Positions 1 to 7,381 of a DNA stretch of 55,888 bases are shown here, one piece after another. The stretch spans positions 1 through 55,888 of the forward strand of contig JAYELL010000060.1 of the NCBI GenBank assembly GCA_034717495.1, written 5' to 3'. Made by a program: the position numbers and the translations under genes. The notes under the pieces are model-generated. The model did no database searches, had not been told where the DNA came from, and saw only the letters and a program-made list of their open reading frames with translations. The stretch comes from Chloroflexota bacterium (GTDB lineage Bacteria; Chloroflexota; Anaerolineae; JAAEKA01). How positions within the stretch are numbered: position 1 is the stretch's first letter; every line of letters begins with the position of its first letter.

Positions 1-96
1 GCGGGCCGGTGTTGATCCAGCGGGTAAGTGCTTCCCTCTGTCAACTCAAGCCTGGCTACCACCTTTCCTTCGGTGTTCCCAGCCGGTGCAGTGAAG

Positions 97-201
97 TCAA
101 CTGAAGCAACCGCGATGCCATCGGGGCCAGTGACGTGGCGCCTGGGATGGGCGCGGAAGGATCGCCAATCGAATGATCTCCAGATCAGGGAGTTCAGGCA
201 T
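97..201 (-). pseudogene. Remnant of a formamidopyrimidine-DNA glycosylase-like gene (5' end only)
   Basis: From an ATG at 201 the minus strand reads MPELPDLEIIRLAIL, which closely matches the invariant start of Fpg/Nei DNA glycosylases (Pro2 is the Schiff-base nucleophile, Glu3 catalytic). The match ends after about 15 residues and the frame closes at 97, after 34 codons. A different minus-strand frame is open from here to the window edge but has no start codon I can see. I read this as the 5' stub of a broken gene. Chance similarity over so short a stretch cannot be excluded. The rest of 1-434 shows no convincing gene. Confidence 0.3.
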
Positions 202-434
202 GGCTGAATTCTACCACAGGGTGAAACCGGGCAACAAGTGCGAATAGGTGCAACGCATTCCCGAGGGATTCTGGTCTCCGCCGGGATGGTGCCCGCTCCC
301 AAACTGGGGCCTGGAAACGATCCGCGGTGAAATGCGTAACATCAGCTCCTCAGACATACAACTTGTCCAAAAGCCCAACCCGGTGTACTGTTGTATGCAG
401 GAATTCTGTCTTTCTGATGAGGAGCTTTTCCAGC

Positions 435-1310
435 GTGACCGTTCGCGAGATTCAAGCCAGGGTTCTACTTTCACCGGTGAAACAGCCCGATACCTGGTTT
501 GGCCTGAAATACAATATGAACCTCTACCGTGGCTGCCAGCATGGGTGCATCTACTGTGACTCCCGCAGCGAGTGTTACGGCATCAACGATTTCGATGGCG
601 AGGTACTGGTCAAGGCCAACGCCGTGGACTTGTTACGCCAGGAGCTTGCCCGTAAACGGGTAAAGGGCTACATTGGTTCCGGCTCGATGAACGATCCCTA
701 TATGCCAGTGGAACGAAAGCTGGGTTTAACCGGTCGTGCCCTGGAGGTGGTTGCCGAATTCGCCTTTCCAATCCACATATTGACCAAGAGCGACCTGGTA
801 CTGCGCGACCTGGACACCCTGGAGGCCATCAATCGCACCAGTGCTGTGGTCAGCTTCACCATCACTACGCCTGATGATGGGTTGGCCCGGCAGGTCGAGC
901 CGGGGGCACCTTCACCAACAGCCCGGTTTCGCGCCATGGCCACGTTGGCAGAGCGGGGCATTCGCACCGGAGTCGTGCTAATGCCGGTACTGCCCTTTCT
1001 GCAGGACGATCCGGACAGCATTGCCCAGATCGTGATCCGGGCCCACGAGAGCGGGGCCAGCCATGTGATTCCTTCGTTCGGCATGACCTTGCGGGACCGG
1101 CAGCGGGAACACTTCTATGGCGAGCTGGACCGGCGGTTTCCTGGACTCAGCCGGCGATACCGGCGGGCGTTTGGAGATAGTTACTTCGCCCCGGTGGATC
1201 GAATCGGCGAGCTGGAAACTGTACTTGACGACCTGATAACACGTTTTGGTCTGCTGCGTCGTGTTCCTCCCTATCGCCCCGTCGACGCACAGCAGCTGTC
1301 TCTTTTTTGA
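435..1310 (+). CDS. Radical SAM protein, spore photoproduct lyase-like (Rv2578c/SplB-type family)
   Basis: A 291-residue radical SAM enzyme. The cluster motif C-x3-C-x2-C is at Cys34, Cys38 and Cys41 in the context YRGCQHGCIYCDSR, typical of the SPL-like family of small radical SAM proteins whose substrates are unknown. The later GSMNDPY and TKSDLVLRDLD stretches also fit this family. I chose the GTG at 435 because a GAGGAG ribosome-binding site lies at 419-424. An ATG at 417 and a longer upstream opening at 327 exist, but the extra N-terminal residues look non-homologous. The gene stands alone, with unrelated neighbours. The family call is firm; the reaction is not known. Confidence 0.85.
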   Translation: MTVREIQARVLLSPVKQPDTWFGLKYNMNLYRGCQHGCIYCDSRSECYGINDFDGEVLVKANAVDLLRQELARKRVKGYIGSGSMNDPYMPVERKLGLTGRALEVVAEFAFPIHILTKSDLVLRDLDTLEAINRTSAVVSFTITTPDDGLARQVEPGAPSPTARFRAMATLAERGIRTGVVLMPVLPFLQDDPDSIAQIVIRAHESGASHVIPSFGMTLRDRQREHFYGELDRRFPGLSRRYRRAFGDSYFAPVDRIGELETVLDDLITRFGLLRRVPPYRPVDAQQLSLF

Positions 1311-1323
1311 CACACTGACTCAT

Positions 1324-1432
1324 GTTACGCACTTGGCCAAGTTACGGGTCAAATGACATCCTGAGCCTGTCGAAGGGCGGCATTTGACCCGTTCGCTCCC
1401 TTCGGTCGCACTCAGTATGCAAACTGCGTAAC
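1324..1432. repeat. Nested palindromic intergenic element (REP/MITE-like)
   Basis: The outer arms GTTACGCA (1324-1331) and TGCGTAAC (1425-1432) are perfect inverted copies. Inside them, ACGGGTCAAATG (1344-1355) and CATTTGACCCGT (1381-1392) form a perfect 12-bp inverted repeat with a 25-nt loop. The loop contains GAGCCTGTCGAAGGG; a close variant recurs at about 52980. There is no reading frame inside. It lies between two plus-strand genes and could fold as RNA and act as a terminator, but it has no T-tract. The paired outer arms suggest a small mobile or REP-type repeat. Confidence 0.6.
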
Positions 1433-1494
1433 TCCAGACACTGATATGATCACTCGATCTCCAGCCGCGGCACATCAAAGGATGCCCACTCCAC

Positions 1495-2433
1495 ATGAAC
1501 AAACTGTACGATATCATCGTCGCCGGGGAAATAAATCCCGACCTGATTCTCTCCGATCCCGATCTGGAACCTCGCTTCGGACAACATGAAACCCTGGTCG
1601 AAAACGCCACCTTGACCGTGGGCTCATCGGCGGCGATTTTCGCCTGTGGCGCGGCTCGATTGGGCCTCACGGTGGGAATCATCGGCGTGGTCGGGGAAGA
1701 TCTCTTTGGCCGCTTCATGCTCGATTCCCTGACAGAACGCGGGGTCGATGTTTCGAATGTCATCGTTGACCCTGAGCAGAAGACCGGGCTCAGCGTCATT
1801 CTCAGCCGGGGAACTGACCGGGCCATTCTTACCCAGGTTGGCGCTATCGACGCCCTGCGCGCCGAACAAATCCCCTCCGAATTGCTGAAAAAAGCGCGCC
1901 ACCTCCATGTCACCAGCTACTTCCTGCAAACCGCTCTGCAACCAGACCTGCCCGACCTGTTCGCCCGCGCCCGGCTGCTGGGACTCAGCACCTCCCTCGA
2001 CACCAACTGGGACCCCGACGAACGCTGGACTGGCGTTGAATCAGTGCTGGAGCACACGACGGTTTTCCTGCCCAACGAGATGGAAGTGTTATCGCTGACA
2101 GGGTTGGCCGATGTTCGGGAAGCCGCCCAATATCTGGCAACAAAAGCCGGGGTCGTGGCGGTAAAACTGGGCGAACAGGGTGCCATTGCCTGCTGCCAAA
2201 GCGAGTTTGTCCAGGCGCCATCCTTACCTGTGTCCGTCGCCGATACCGTTGGCGCCGGCGATTCTTTCGACGCCGGGTTTCTTTACGGTATACTCCATGG
2301 ATGGGAGATGGAGAGGTCGCTGCGTTTGGGTGTCGTCTGTGGCTCCCTTTCGACAGTACAACATGGCGGCATCACCGGTCAGCCCACGCTGGAGCAAGCG
2401 CTTGCCACCCTGGAAAACACTTATTGGAGTTGA
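1495..2433 (+). CDS. PfkB/ribokinase-family carbohydrate kinase
   Basis: A 312-residue cytosolic sugar kinase of the PfkB fold. The PfkB signature 2 DTVGAGDSFDAGF is at about residues 250-262, with the catalytic Asp in GAGD forming the anion hole. The glycine-rich N-terminal part (VAGEINPDL, GSSAAIFACGAARLG) fits substrate binding. It ends three bases before an aldolase of the KbaZ/GatZ family, and its last codons carry that gene's ribosome-binding site. The pair suggests phosphorylation of a hexose phosphate, such as tagatose 6-phosphate, followed by cleavage. That substrate is inferred from the neighbour only; ribose, fructose or inosine-type substrates remain possible. Confidence 0.88.
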   Translation: MNKLYDIIVAGEINPDLILSDPDLEPRFGQHETLVENATLTVGSSAAIFACGAARLGLTVGIIGVVGEDLFGRFMLDSLTERGVDVSNVIVDPEQKTGLSVILSRGTDRAILTQVGAIDALRAEQIPSELLKKARHLHVTSYFLQTALQPDLPDLFARARLLGLSTSLDTNWDPDERWTGVESVLEHTTVFLPNEMEVLSLTGLADVREAAQYLATKAGVVAVKLGEQGAIACCQSEFVQAPSLPVSVADTVGAGDSFDAGFLYGILHGWEMERSLRLGVVCGSLSTVQHGGITGQPTLEQALATLENTYWS

Positions 2434-2436
2434 AGT

Positions 2437-3783
2437 ATGAGCTCGTATTTGGATAACATAGTGGCGGCGCAGAAAGCTGGCGGGTCCATCGGCATCCCCT
2501 CCATCTGTTCCGCCCACCCTTTTGTCGTTGCAGCCGCCCTGCACCATGCACGGGCCAGCGATGCGCCGGTGCTGATTGAATCCACCTGCAACCAGGTGAA
2601 CCAGTTCGGCGGTTATACCGGCATGACGCCCCGCGATTTCGTGGCCTATGTTTACGGCATGGCTGACGACGCCGGGCTTTCCCACGACCGCATCATCATC
2701 GGCGGCGACCACCTGGGCCCGAACCCCTGGCAGGATGAGCCCGCTGTGCAGGCCATGGATGAAGCGAGAGACCTGGTGCGGGACTGCGTGCTGGCGGGAT
2801 ACGAAAAGATCCATCTGGACGCCAGTATGAAACTGGCCGACGACGATTCCAGCGAGCCCCTGTCCAAACAGATTGCCGCGGCGCGAGCGGCTGACATGGC
2901 CCAGGTGGCGGAGGAAGCGTTCAGGCAATCAGCAGGTGCTGGAGCCCCGCGCTACGTCATCGGCACGGAGGTGCCCATCCCTGGTGGTGCGCAGGAGGAG
3001 GAAGGTAGCATCCGAGTCACCCAACCTGACGACGTGGCCGAGACCATCGAAATCACCCGAGCGGCGTTCCTGGCCCGGGGGTTGGAGGATGCCTGGCAGC
3101 GGGTCATCGCCGTGGTGGTGCAGCCGGGCGTGGAGTTTGGAGACAGCAGCATCTACGACTATGAGCGGATGGCGGCCTCGCCCCTGGTCGGTTTTATCGA
3201 GGCCGAGCCGCTCCTGGTCTACGAGGCCCATTCCACCGACTACCAGACGCCGGCAGCGTTGCGGCAGATGGTCGAGGACCATTTTGCCATCCTGAAAGTG
3301 GGCCCCGGTCTCACATTCGCTTTCCGCGAGAGGGTGTTCGCCCTGGCGATGATAGAGGAGGAGTTGCTGGCAGGTGAGAAGGACGTGACGCTTTCTGATA
3401 TCCGTGAGACTTTGGATGAAGCGATGCTGGCGGATTCGATCTATTGGCGAAAACACTATCGGGGCTCGCCCCGGGAACAGTATTTCGCCCGCAGGTATAG
3501 CCTCAGCGATCGTTCGCGTTACTACTGGCCCGTTCCTGCGGTGCAGGCGGCGCTGGCGCAATTGCTGGCCAACCTGGAAGCGCATCCCATCCCGTTGTCA
3601 TTGCTCAGCCAGTATTTGCCTTGCCAATACGAGGATGTGCGCAACCATCTGCTGGACAACTCTCCTCGGGAACTCATCCTCGACAAAATCCGCCGGGTGC
3701 TGGCCGATTATTCATCTGCCAGTGGAATTTCGGTTTCTGCCCCGGTCTCTGCCGCCAGCCGCGCTCGCGCCTCGGCCAACTGA
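2437..3783 (+). CDS. D-tagatose-1,6-bisphosphate aldolase subunit KbaZ/GatZ-family protein
   Basis: A 448-residue protein of the GatZ/KbaZ family (tagatose-bisphosphate aldolase, non-catalytic or chaperone-like subunit in enterobacteria). Family stretches are visible throughout: IGIPSICSAHPFVV and ESTCNQVNQFGGYTGM near the N-terminus, IIGGDHLGPNPW, then EKIHLDASM and YVIGTEVPIPGGAQEEE. The start at 2437 has a GGAG site in the 3' end of the kinase gene. No GatY/KbaY catalytic partner lies in the window, so it may act alone or as an epimerase-like enzyme, as described for related tagaturonate/fructuronate enzymes. Its last 76 bases overlap a small minus-strand gene. Family certain, activity open. 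Confidence 0.88.
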   Translation: MSSYLDNIVAAQKAGGSIGIPSICSAHPFVVAAALHHARASDAPVLIESTCNQVNQFGGYTGMTPRDFVAYVYGMADDAGLSHDRIIIGGDHLGPNPWQDEPAVQAMDEARDLVRDCVLAGYEKIHLDASMKLADDDSSEPLSKQIAAARAADMAQVAEEAFRQSAGAGAPRYVIGTEVPIPGGAQEEEGSIRVTQPDDVAETIEITRAAFLARGLEDAWQRVIAVVVQPGVEFGDSSIYDYERMAASPLVGFIEAEPLLVYEAHSTDYQTPAALRQMVEDHFAILKVGPGLTFAFRERVFALAMIEEELLAGEKDVTLSDIRETLDEAMLADSIYWRKHYRGSPREQYFARRYSLSDRSRYYWPVPAVQAALAQLLANLEAHPIPLSLLSQYLPCQYEDVRNHLLDNSPRELILDKIRRVLADYSSASGISVSAPVSAASRARASAN

Positions 3784-3917
3784 TCGTCCAGGTCATCCAG
3801 TTCGGCCATCATGGTCGGAGGCACGGAGTGAGCCGGCAGTCGCGCCTTCAGGTCGGCCAGTCGGGCTTCCAGGCTTGCCACCTCTGCCTGTAATTCTTCG
3901 GTCCTCTTCGAGTCCAT
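3708..3917 (-). CDS. Small coiled-coil protein of unknown function
   Basis: A 69-residue, highly charged protein. Heptad-like Leu/Ala spacing runs through EELQAEVASLEARLADLKARL and resumes in LDDLDDQLAEARARLAAE, with a Pro-containing hinge between, suggesting a helical hairpin or coiled-coil dimer. The ATG at 3917 is preceded by AGAGGA at suitable spacing, which is why I prefer it to the longer frame opening at 4007. It converges with and overlaps the aldolase gene tail. I do not recognise a named family. The good start site and protein-like composition argue that it is real. Confidence 0.6.
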   Translation of the reverse strand: MDSKRTEELQAEVASLEARLADLKARLPAHSVPPTMMAELDDLDDQLAEARARLAAETGAETEIPLADE

Positions 3918-4207
3918 GATTTCCTCTAAACGAGTACAGATAAGGCGTCGAGCCTGTGCGTAGCCCCCTTTTTGGGTCAGGCCTGGCAAGGGGCCAGTGG
4001 TCGACAAGCCCGGCTATTGTACACCTGCTCCGGCGGTTGGATCAAGTCCTCTGGCGTCGCTGGTCACGCCCTCGTAACACTCATTGCCCCAACTTGTCCC
4101 GCTGGCATTTCTCGCATATACTTTTTCATCGGTGGACAAAGCCTCATATCGAGGACAACGAGACGAGCTGATGCGATCGCCCTCATCCTGGGCGAGGAGG
4201 TGACGTA

Positions 4208-4717
4208 GTGGAACCTTTTCGGCGGCGCACCTATACCCTGAAAACCTTGTGGCAAGACTTCCGCGCTACCATGAGCCGGCGTGCTGCCATCCGCCAGGCC
4301 ATGCGGGGGGGACGGGTCCCCGAGATCTTCCGCGAGCGGCTGATGCTGGTGGTCACCGAAGTGAACGGCTGCCGCTATTGCCGGACGTTTCACAACCGGG
4401 AAGCCCTGAAGGCGGGACTTTCGCAGGATGAGCTGCACGCCTTTTCCCAGGGTCTCATCCCCGAAGATGCGCCGGAAGAGCAACACGCTGCATTGCTCTA
4501 TGCTCGCTACTGGGCGGAAAATGACGCCCGGCCTGATCCTGAAGCTACCCGCCAACTGGTCGGGCGTTATGGCCAGGAAACGGCTGAAGACATCCTCACG
4601 GTCCTGGGCATGATCCGCATGGGCAATCTTCTGGGCAATACCTGGGACTATCTGCTGTACCGGCTTTCTTTCGGCAGGCTTGGTTTGCTGGAAAGCGAGG
4701 CTGGCGATAGCGTCTAG
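4208..4717 (+). CDS. Carboxymuconolactone decarboxylase/AhpD-like family protein
   Basis: A 169-residue all-helical protein of the CMD/AhpD fold. The redox motif C-x2-C-x3-H is at Cys55, Cys58 and His62 (NGCRYCRTFH), as in AhpD-type proteins that reduce peroxiredoxin or lipoyl partners. The start is a GTG at 4208 with a strong GAGGAGGTGA site at about 4194-4203. There is no AhpC-type partner nearby. A thiol-peroxidase-linked role is plausible from the cysteines; the actual substrate is unknown. Confidence 0.85.
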   Translation: MEPFRRRTYTLKTLWQDFRATMSRRAAIRQAMRGGRVPEIFRERLMLVVTEVNGCRYCRTFHNREALKAGLSQDELHAFSQGLIPEDAPEEQHAALLYARYWAENDARPDPEATRQLVGRYGQETAEDILTVLGMIRMGNLLGNTWDYLLYRLSFGRLGLLESEAGDSV

Positions 4718-4728
4718 TACAGCATCTT

Positions 4729-4782
4729 CTACTACGCGACGTGCGGCGGAAACCGGTGGACGATCCTGAACTCGCGCGGGCA
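4729..4782 (+). pseudogene. Short remnant similar to the toroid-protein gene at 11617
   Basis: This stretch reads LLRDVRRKPVDDPELARA, against LLRDVLQRPAHDPELARA in the intact gene at 11692-11746. The DNA is also near-identical over part of it (GAACTCGCGCGGGC in both). The surrounding bases show no continuation and a stop follows soon after. It looks like a leftover of a lost paralogue or a small duplicated fragment. Confidence 0.5.
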
Positions 4783-4848
4783 CCGGGACTGAGTTAGCCA
4801 TCGCCAGGATGCGAACGGTTTGAGAAGTTTGCGGTTTTTGCGACAAAA

Positions 4849-4869
4849 GTGTACAATTGAATTGTACAC
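4849..4869. promoter_or_regulatory. Palindromic operator of the toxin-antitoxin operon (two TGTACA boxes)
   Basis: A perfect 21-bp inverted repeat (10-bp arms GTGTACAATT/AATTGTACAC, one central base) ends 21 nt before the antitoxin ATG. It contains TGTACA at 4850-4855 and again at 4863-4868. YefM-type antitoxins are known to bind TGTACA palindromes, so this is the expected autoregulatory site. Binding by this antitoxin is inferred. Confidence 0.7.
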
Positions 4870-4890
4870 AAGCGGAAAAGGAGTTGCAGA

Positions 4891-5121
4891 ATGATCAGCA
4901 TCGGTATTAGCGAGTTTCGAGCCAATATGAATCACTTCCTGTCTAAAGTGCAAAAGGGCGAAATCATTCTCCTCACATCCCGCAGCGCCGAAGTGGCGAA
5001 ACTGGTTCCGCCTGATTACGCCCAATCGGTCGCACGCAAGGAACTGGAAGCGCTTCGCCAGACGGCTGTGGTCGGGGACGTATTGTCGCCGCTGGATGAG
5101 CATTGGAACGCATCTTCGTGA
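4891..5121 (+). CDS. Type II antitoxin, Phd/YefM family
   Basis: A 76-residue antitoxin. The N-terminal SIGISEFRANMNHFLSKVQKG part matches the Phd/YefM DNA-binding fold, followed by the ILLTSRSAEVAKLVPP strand typical of the family. The C-terminal third is polar and would wrap the toxin. An AAGGAG site sits about 8 nt before the ATG. Its stop overlaps the toxin start (GTGA). The palindrome just upstream should be its operator. Confidence 0.85.
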   Translation: MISIGISEFRANMNHFLSKVQKGEIILLTSRSAEVAKLVPPDYAQSVARKELEALRQTAVVGDVLSPLDEHWNASS

Positions 5122-5513
5122 TCCTCCTGGACACCCACGTCATCATCTGGGACGCCCTGGCTCCTGAACGACTGTCGAAGCATGCGCAGCAGGCCATCCT
5201 CCAGGCCAACGAGAGTGGTGGCATCCTGGTTTGTGATATCTCCCTGTGGGAGATCGCCATGTTGATCAAAAAGGGCCGTGTCCAGGTGGATGTTGATTGC
5301 CAGAGCTTTATCAACCTGGTGATAGAGGCGAACAGAATCGTGGTGCAGCAGATCACGCCGCAGATTGCCACATTGGCGGTGGAATTGCCTGACGTCATCA
5401 ACCAGGATCCGGCGGATCGGCTGATTGCCGCAACGGCGTTGGCCGAAGACTCACCGTTGCTGACGGCAGACCGCAACCTGCTGGCGGCTGCGCAAATCCC
5501 TACAATCTGGTGA
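5118..5513 (+). CDS. vapC: Type II toxin, PIN-domain ribonuclease (VapC family)
   Basis: A 131-residue PIN-domain protein, presumably an Mg-dependent RNase inhibited by the preceding antitoxin. The acidic active-site residues are visible: Asp5 in ILLDTH, Glu45 in SLWEIA, and Asp residues in DPADRLIAATA near residue 100. I chose the GTG at 5118, which overlaps the antitoxin stop TGA (5119-5121). A TTG at 5103 would add five residues. The combination of a YefM-like antitoxin with a PIN toxin is common in environmental bacteria. Its RNA target cannot be told from sequence. Confidence 0.9.
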   Translation: MILLDTHVIIWDALAPERLSKHAQQAILQANESGGILVCDISLWEIAMLIKKGRVQVDVDCQSFINLVIEANRIVVQQITPQIATLAVELPDVINQDPADRLIAATALAEDSPLLTADRNLLAAAQIPTIW

Positions 5514-5649
5514 CAATCCTGACCGCAGCTCCATGAGTGCGGAACTGTGGGATGAGACCGTCGATCTGCTGGAAGAAATGGGGCGGGTTGACGCAGAGCG
5601 CCGTTGACGTCAACCAGGACAACGGCGCCTGCGATCAGGTGACCAACCC

Positions 5650-7230
5650 CTACGGCGTCCCGTCAGGCGGAACAAAGGATGTCGCCTGGGGCACACAGCT
5701 CATGTTAGGTGCCTGGGCCGGGTTATTCATGAATTCCGCCATCATGGAAATTGAACAAGGGCTAAGGGTCACATGCGCCTGATCGCCGAACTCGGCCAGG
5801 TAGCTGGTGCCAAAGCTCTTGGCGACCTCAGCGCCCAGCTCGGGCGGCTTGTTGGTGTCGTACACGCCTTCCATGATCAGCGCCGGCACGCTGTCGCTCA
5901 CCACCACATCTCCAGGCGGCAGGCTCTCAACGTCCCACAGCGAGCAGATGTCAACGACGAGTTGTGCCGCCGGCTTTAGCGCCTGGACAATCTCGGGGTA
6001 GGCGTCATCGGTAGCAAAGTCATCTATCGTCATGTAGCCGATGTCAGCGCAGAACACAGATTGGTACATGCCGTCGGCAAAGCCGATGCCGGTGTCGCCT
6101 GCAAATGCGGAGGGAAGGAGGCCGGAGATCATCGTGAAGTCACCATCTGCCATCTCATAGATGGCTTTGGGCAGGCTTGCGACCATACCACCACCGAAGC
6201 TGTTGGTAAGCACCTGGATAGCCAGATCGCCGGTCAGTGCAATTTCCACGCCCTCACCCGTTGCCGGATTCTCGATAGTCAGCGGCGCGGGATTGGTGTT
6301 CAAGCCTGCGATGAGGTCAAAGAAAACACGTTCCAGGTCAGGATAGTGCTCGCTGCAAACCGCGTCGGCGGCGCATTCCTCGAACAACAATCGGAAACTG
6401 GCGTCGATATTGGTGATCAGGGGAACTGTCACCTCGCTCATATGTGCCTTGGGGAAAGCGCCGCTGTCGGTCATGATCGTGCGAACTCCAGCAGGATGAT
6501 CACGCACGACCACTTGCGTCAGCAGCCCCCCGCCTGAAAGGCCACTGAGATTGTATTCTTTGTAGCCCAGAACCTCCATCACCAGCGGCACGTCGGCGGC
6601 TCGTTCGGGGTTGTTGTAGGCGTTCAGGTTGATCCCGTCACTCACCAGGCGCTCCCGGCAGTTGGTGAAGGCTTCCAGCTTGAGCGCGTCGAGTTCCTCA
6701 GGTGACGCGCCAAAGTGCTCATCCACGATGGCGAGTTCGGGGCAGTCCAGGAAAGGCTCGGCTCCATAGGTACCGCGTTCGCTCATCAACACGATGTCAC
6801 GGTCGGCGCGGATAGGTGCGCCGAACTTTGACAGCATGGCGGGGGCCATGTCAAATATGTTCCCGCCAGGGCCGCCGGTGAAGTACACATACGGGTCAGG
6901 GGCTGGGGTGTCGCTATCGCTCTTCAGAATAGCAACCGCCAGCCGGATCGTTGGCCCGTTGGGGTTGGCGTGCTGCTCCGGCACGGTGACGTAACCGCAG
7001 ATCAGCTCTTTGCCGAAGGCCACTATTTTCGGCACGTCGAAGGGACAGTCTCCTTCCTCCCACCGTTCGTCGGTGATTACAGCTCCGGATGCTACGTCGG
7101 CTGCATCGGTGATTTCAGTACTGGGCGCTGCCTCGATGGTTTCGGCAGTGGGCGTTGAATCAGTTGCACACCCAGTGAGAAATGCCGATAACAGTATCAG
7201 GGCCAGGGCAACAAGTGTAAGGTTCTGCAT
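5650..7230 (-). CDS. Lipoprotein alpha/beta hydrolase (tripeptidyl aminopeptidase/S33-like)
   Basis: A 526-residue exported hydrolase. The N-terminus is a lipoprotein signal ending in the lipobox FLTGC, followed by a Ser/Thr-rich linker. The FTGGPGG stretch is the oxyanion-hole element of the S33/proline-iminopeptidase group. The nucleophile elbow is GLSGG (in YNLSGLSGGG), and EGVYDTNKPP plus DQAHVTLSPC supply likely Asp and His at the C-terminal TAP-like lid. Cysteine pairs such as LDCPEL and ECAADAVC suggest disulfides. The ATG at 7230 has GGAGG five bases upstream; an ATG at 7242 overlaps that site and is less likely. Substrate may be peptides or esters. Confidence 0.85.
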   Translation of the reverse strand: MQNLTLVALALILLSAFLTGCATDSTPTAETIEAAPSTEITDAADVASGAVITDERWEEGDCPFDVPKIVAFGKELICGYVTVPEQHANPNGPTIRLAVAILKSDSDTPAPDPYVYFTGGPGGNIFDMAPAMLSKFGAPIRADRDIVLMSERGTYGAEPFLDCPELAIVDEHFGASPEELDALKLEAFTNCRERLVSDGINLNAYNNPERAADVPLVMEVLGYKEYNLSGLSGGGLLTQVVVRDHPAGVRTIMTDSGAFPKAHMSEVTVPLITNIDASFRLLFEECAADAVCSEHYPDLERVFFDLIAGLNTNPAPLTIENPATGEGVEIALTGDLAIQVLTNSFGGGMVASLPKAIYEMADGDFTMISGLLPSAFAGDTGIGFADGMYQSVFCADIGYMTIDDFATDDAYPEIVQALKPAAQLVVDICSLWDVESLPPGDVVVSDSVPALIMEGVYDTNKPPELGAEVAKSFGTSYLAEFGDQAHVTLSPCSISMMAEFMNNPAQAPNMSCVPQATSFVPPDGTP

Positions 7231-7280
7231 GGTTTCCTCCATTTTAGTTAGTCTTATGCTTCACCTACCACTGTAGTCCT

Positions 7281-7324
7281 GAACTGTCGCAAAAGCATCA
7301 CGGAATTGTCGCAACTTTGTCGTA
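7281..7324. promoter_or_regulatory. Direct repeats upstream of the hydrolase gene, candidate response-regulator site
   Basis: GAACTGTCGCAA (7281-7292) and GAATTGTCGCAA (7303-7314) repeat with a 22-bp period, and a third TGTCGTA follows 11 bp later (7318-7324). OmpR-type regulators bind direct repeats in 11-bp register, and such a regulator is encoded nearby (8941-9636). The sites lie 50-95 bp before the hydrolase start, where an activator would act. Confidence 0.45.
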
Positions 7325-7328
7325 GAAT

Positions 7329-7353
7329 CAAAAAAAGTCGCGTTTAGCGACTT
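7329..7353 (-). terminator. Rho-independent terminator of the two-component operon
   Basis: On the minus strand AAGTCGC and GCGACTT (7353-7347 and 7341-7335) form a perfect 7-bp stem with a 5-nt loop, followed directly by a run of T. It lies about 30 bases after the histidine kinase stop and should separate that operon from the hydrolase gene. Confidence 0.8.
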
Positions 7354-7381
7354 GATCCATGGCTCCGGATGTGAATGCTCC

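Noticed and set aside
5533-5607. A 24-codon frame (SAELWDETVDLLEEMGRV) after the PIN toxin gene
   Set aside because: Protein-like but too short, no ribosome-binding site and no recognisable relative; perhaps a fragment.
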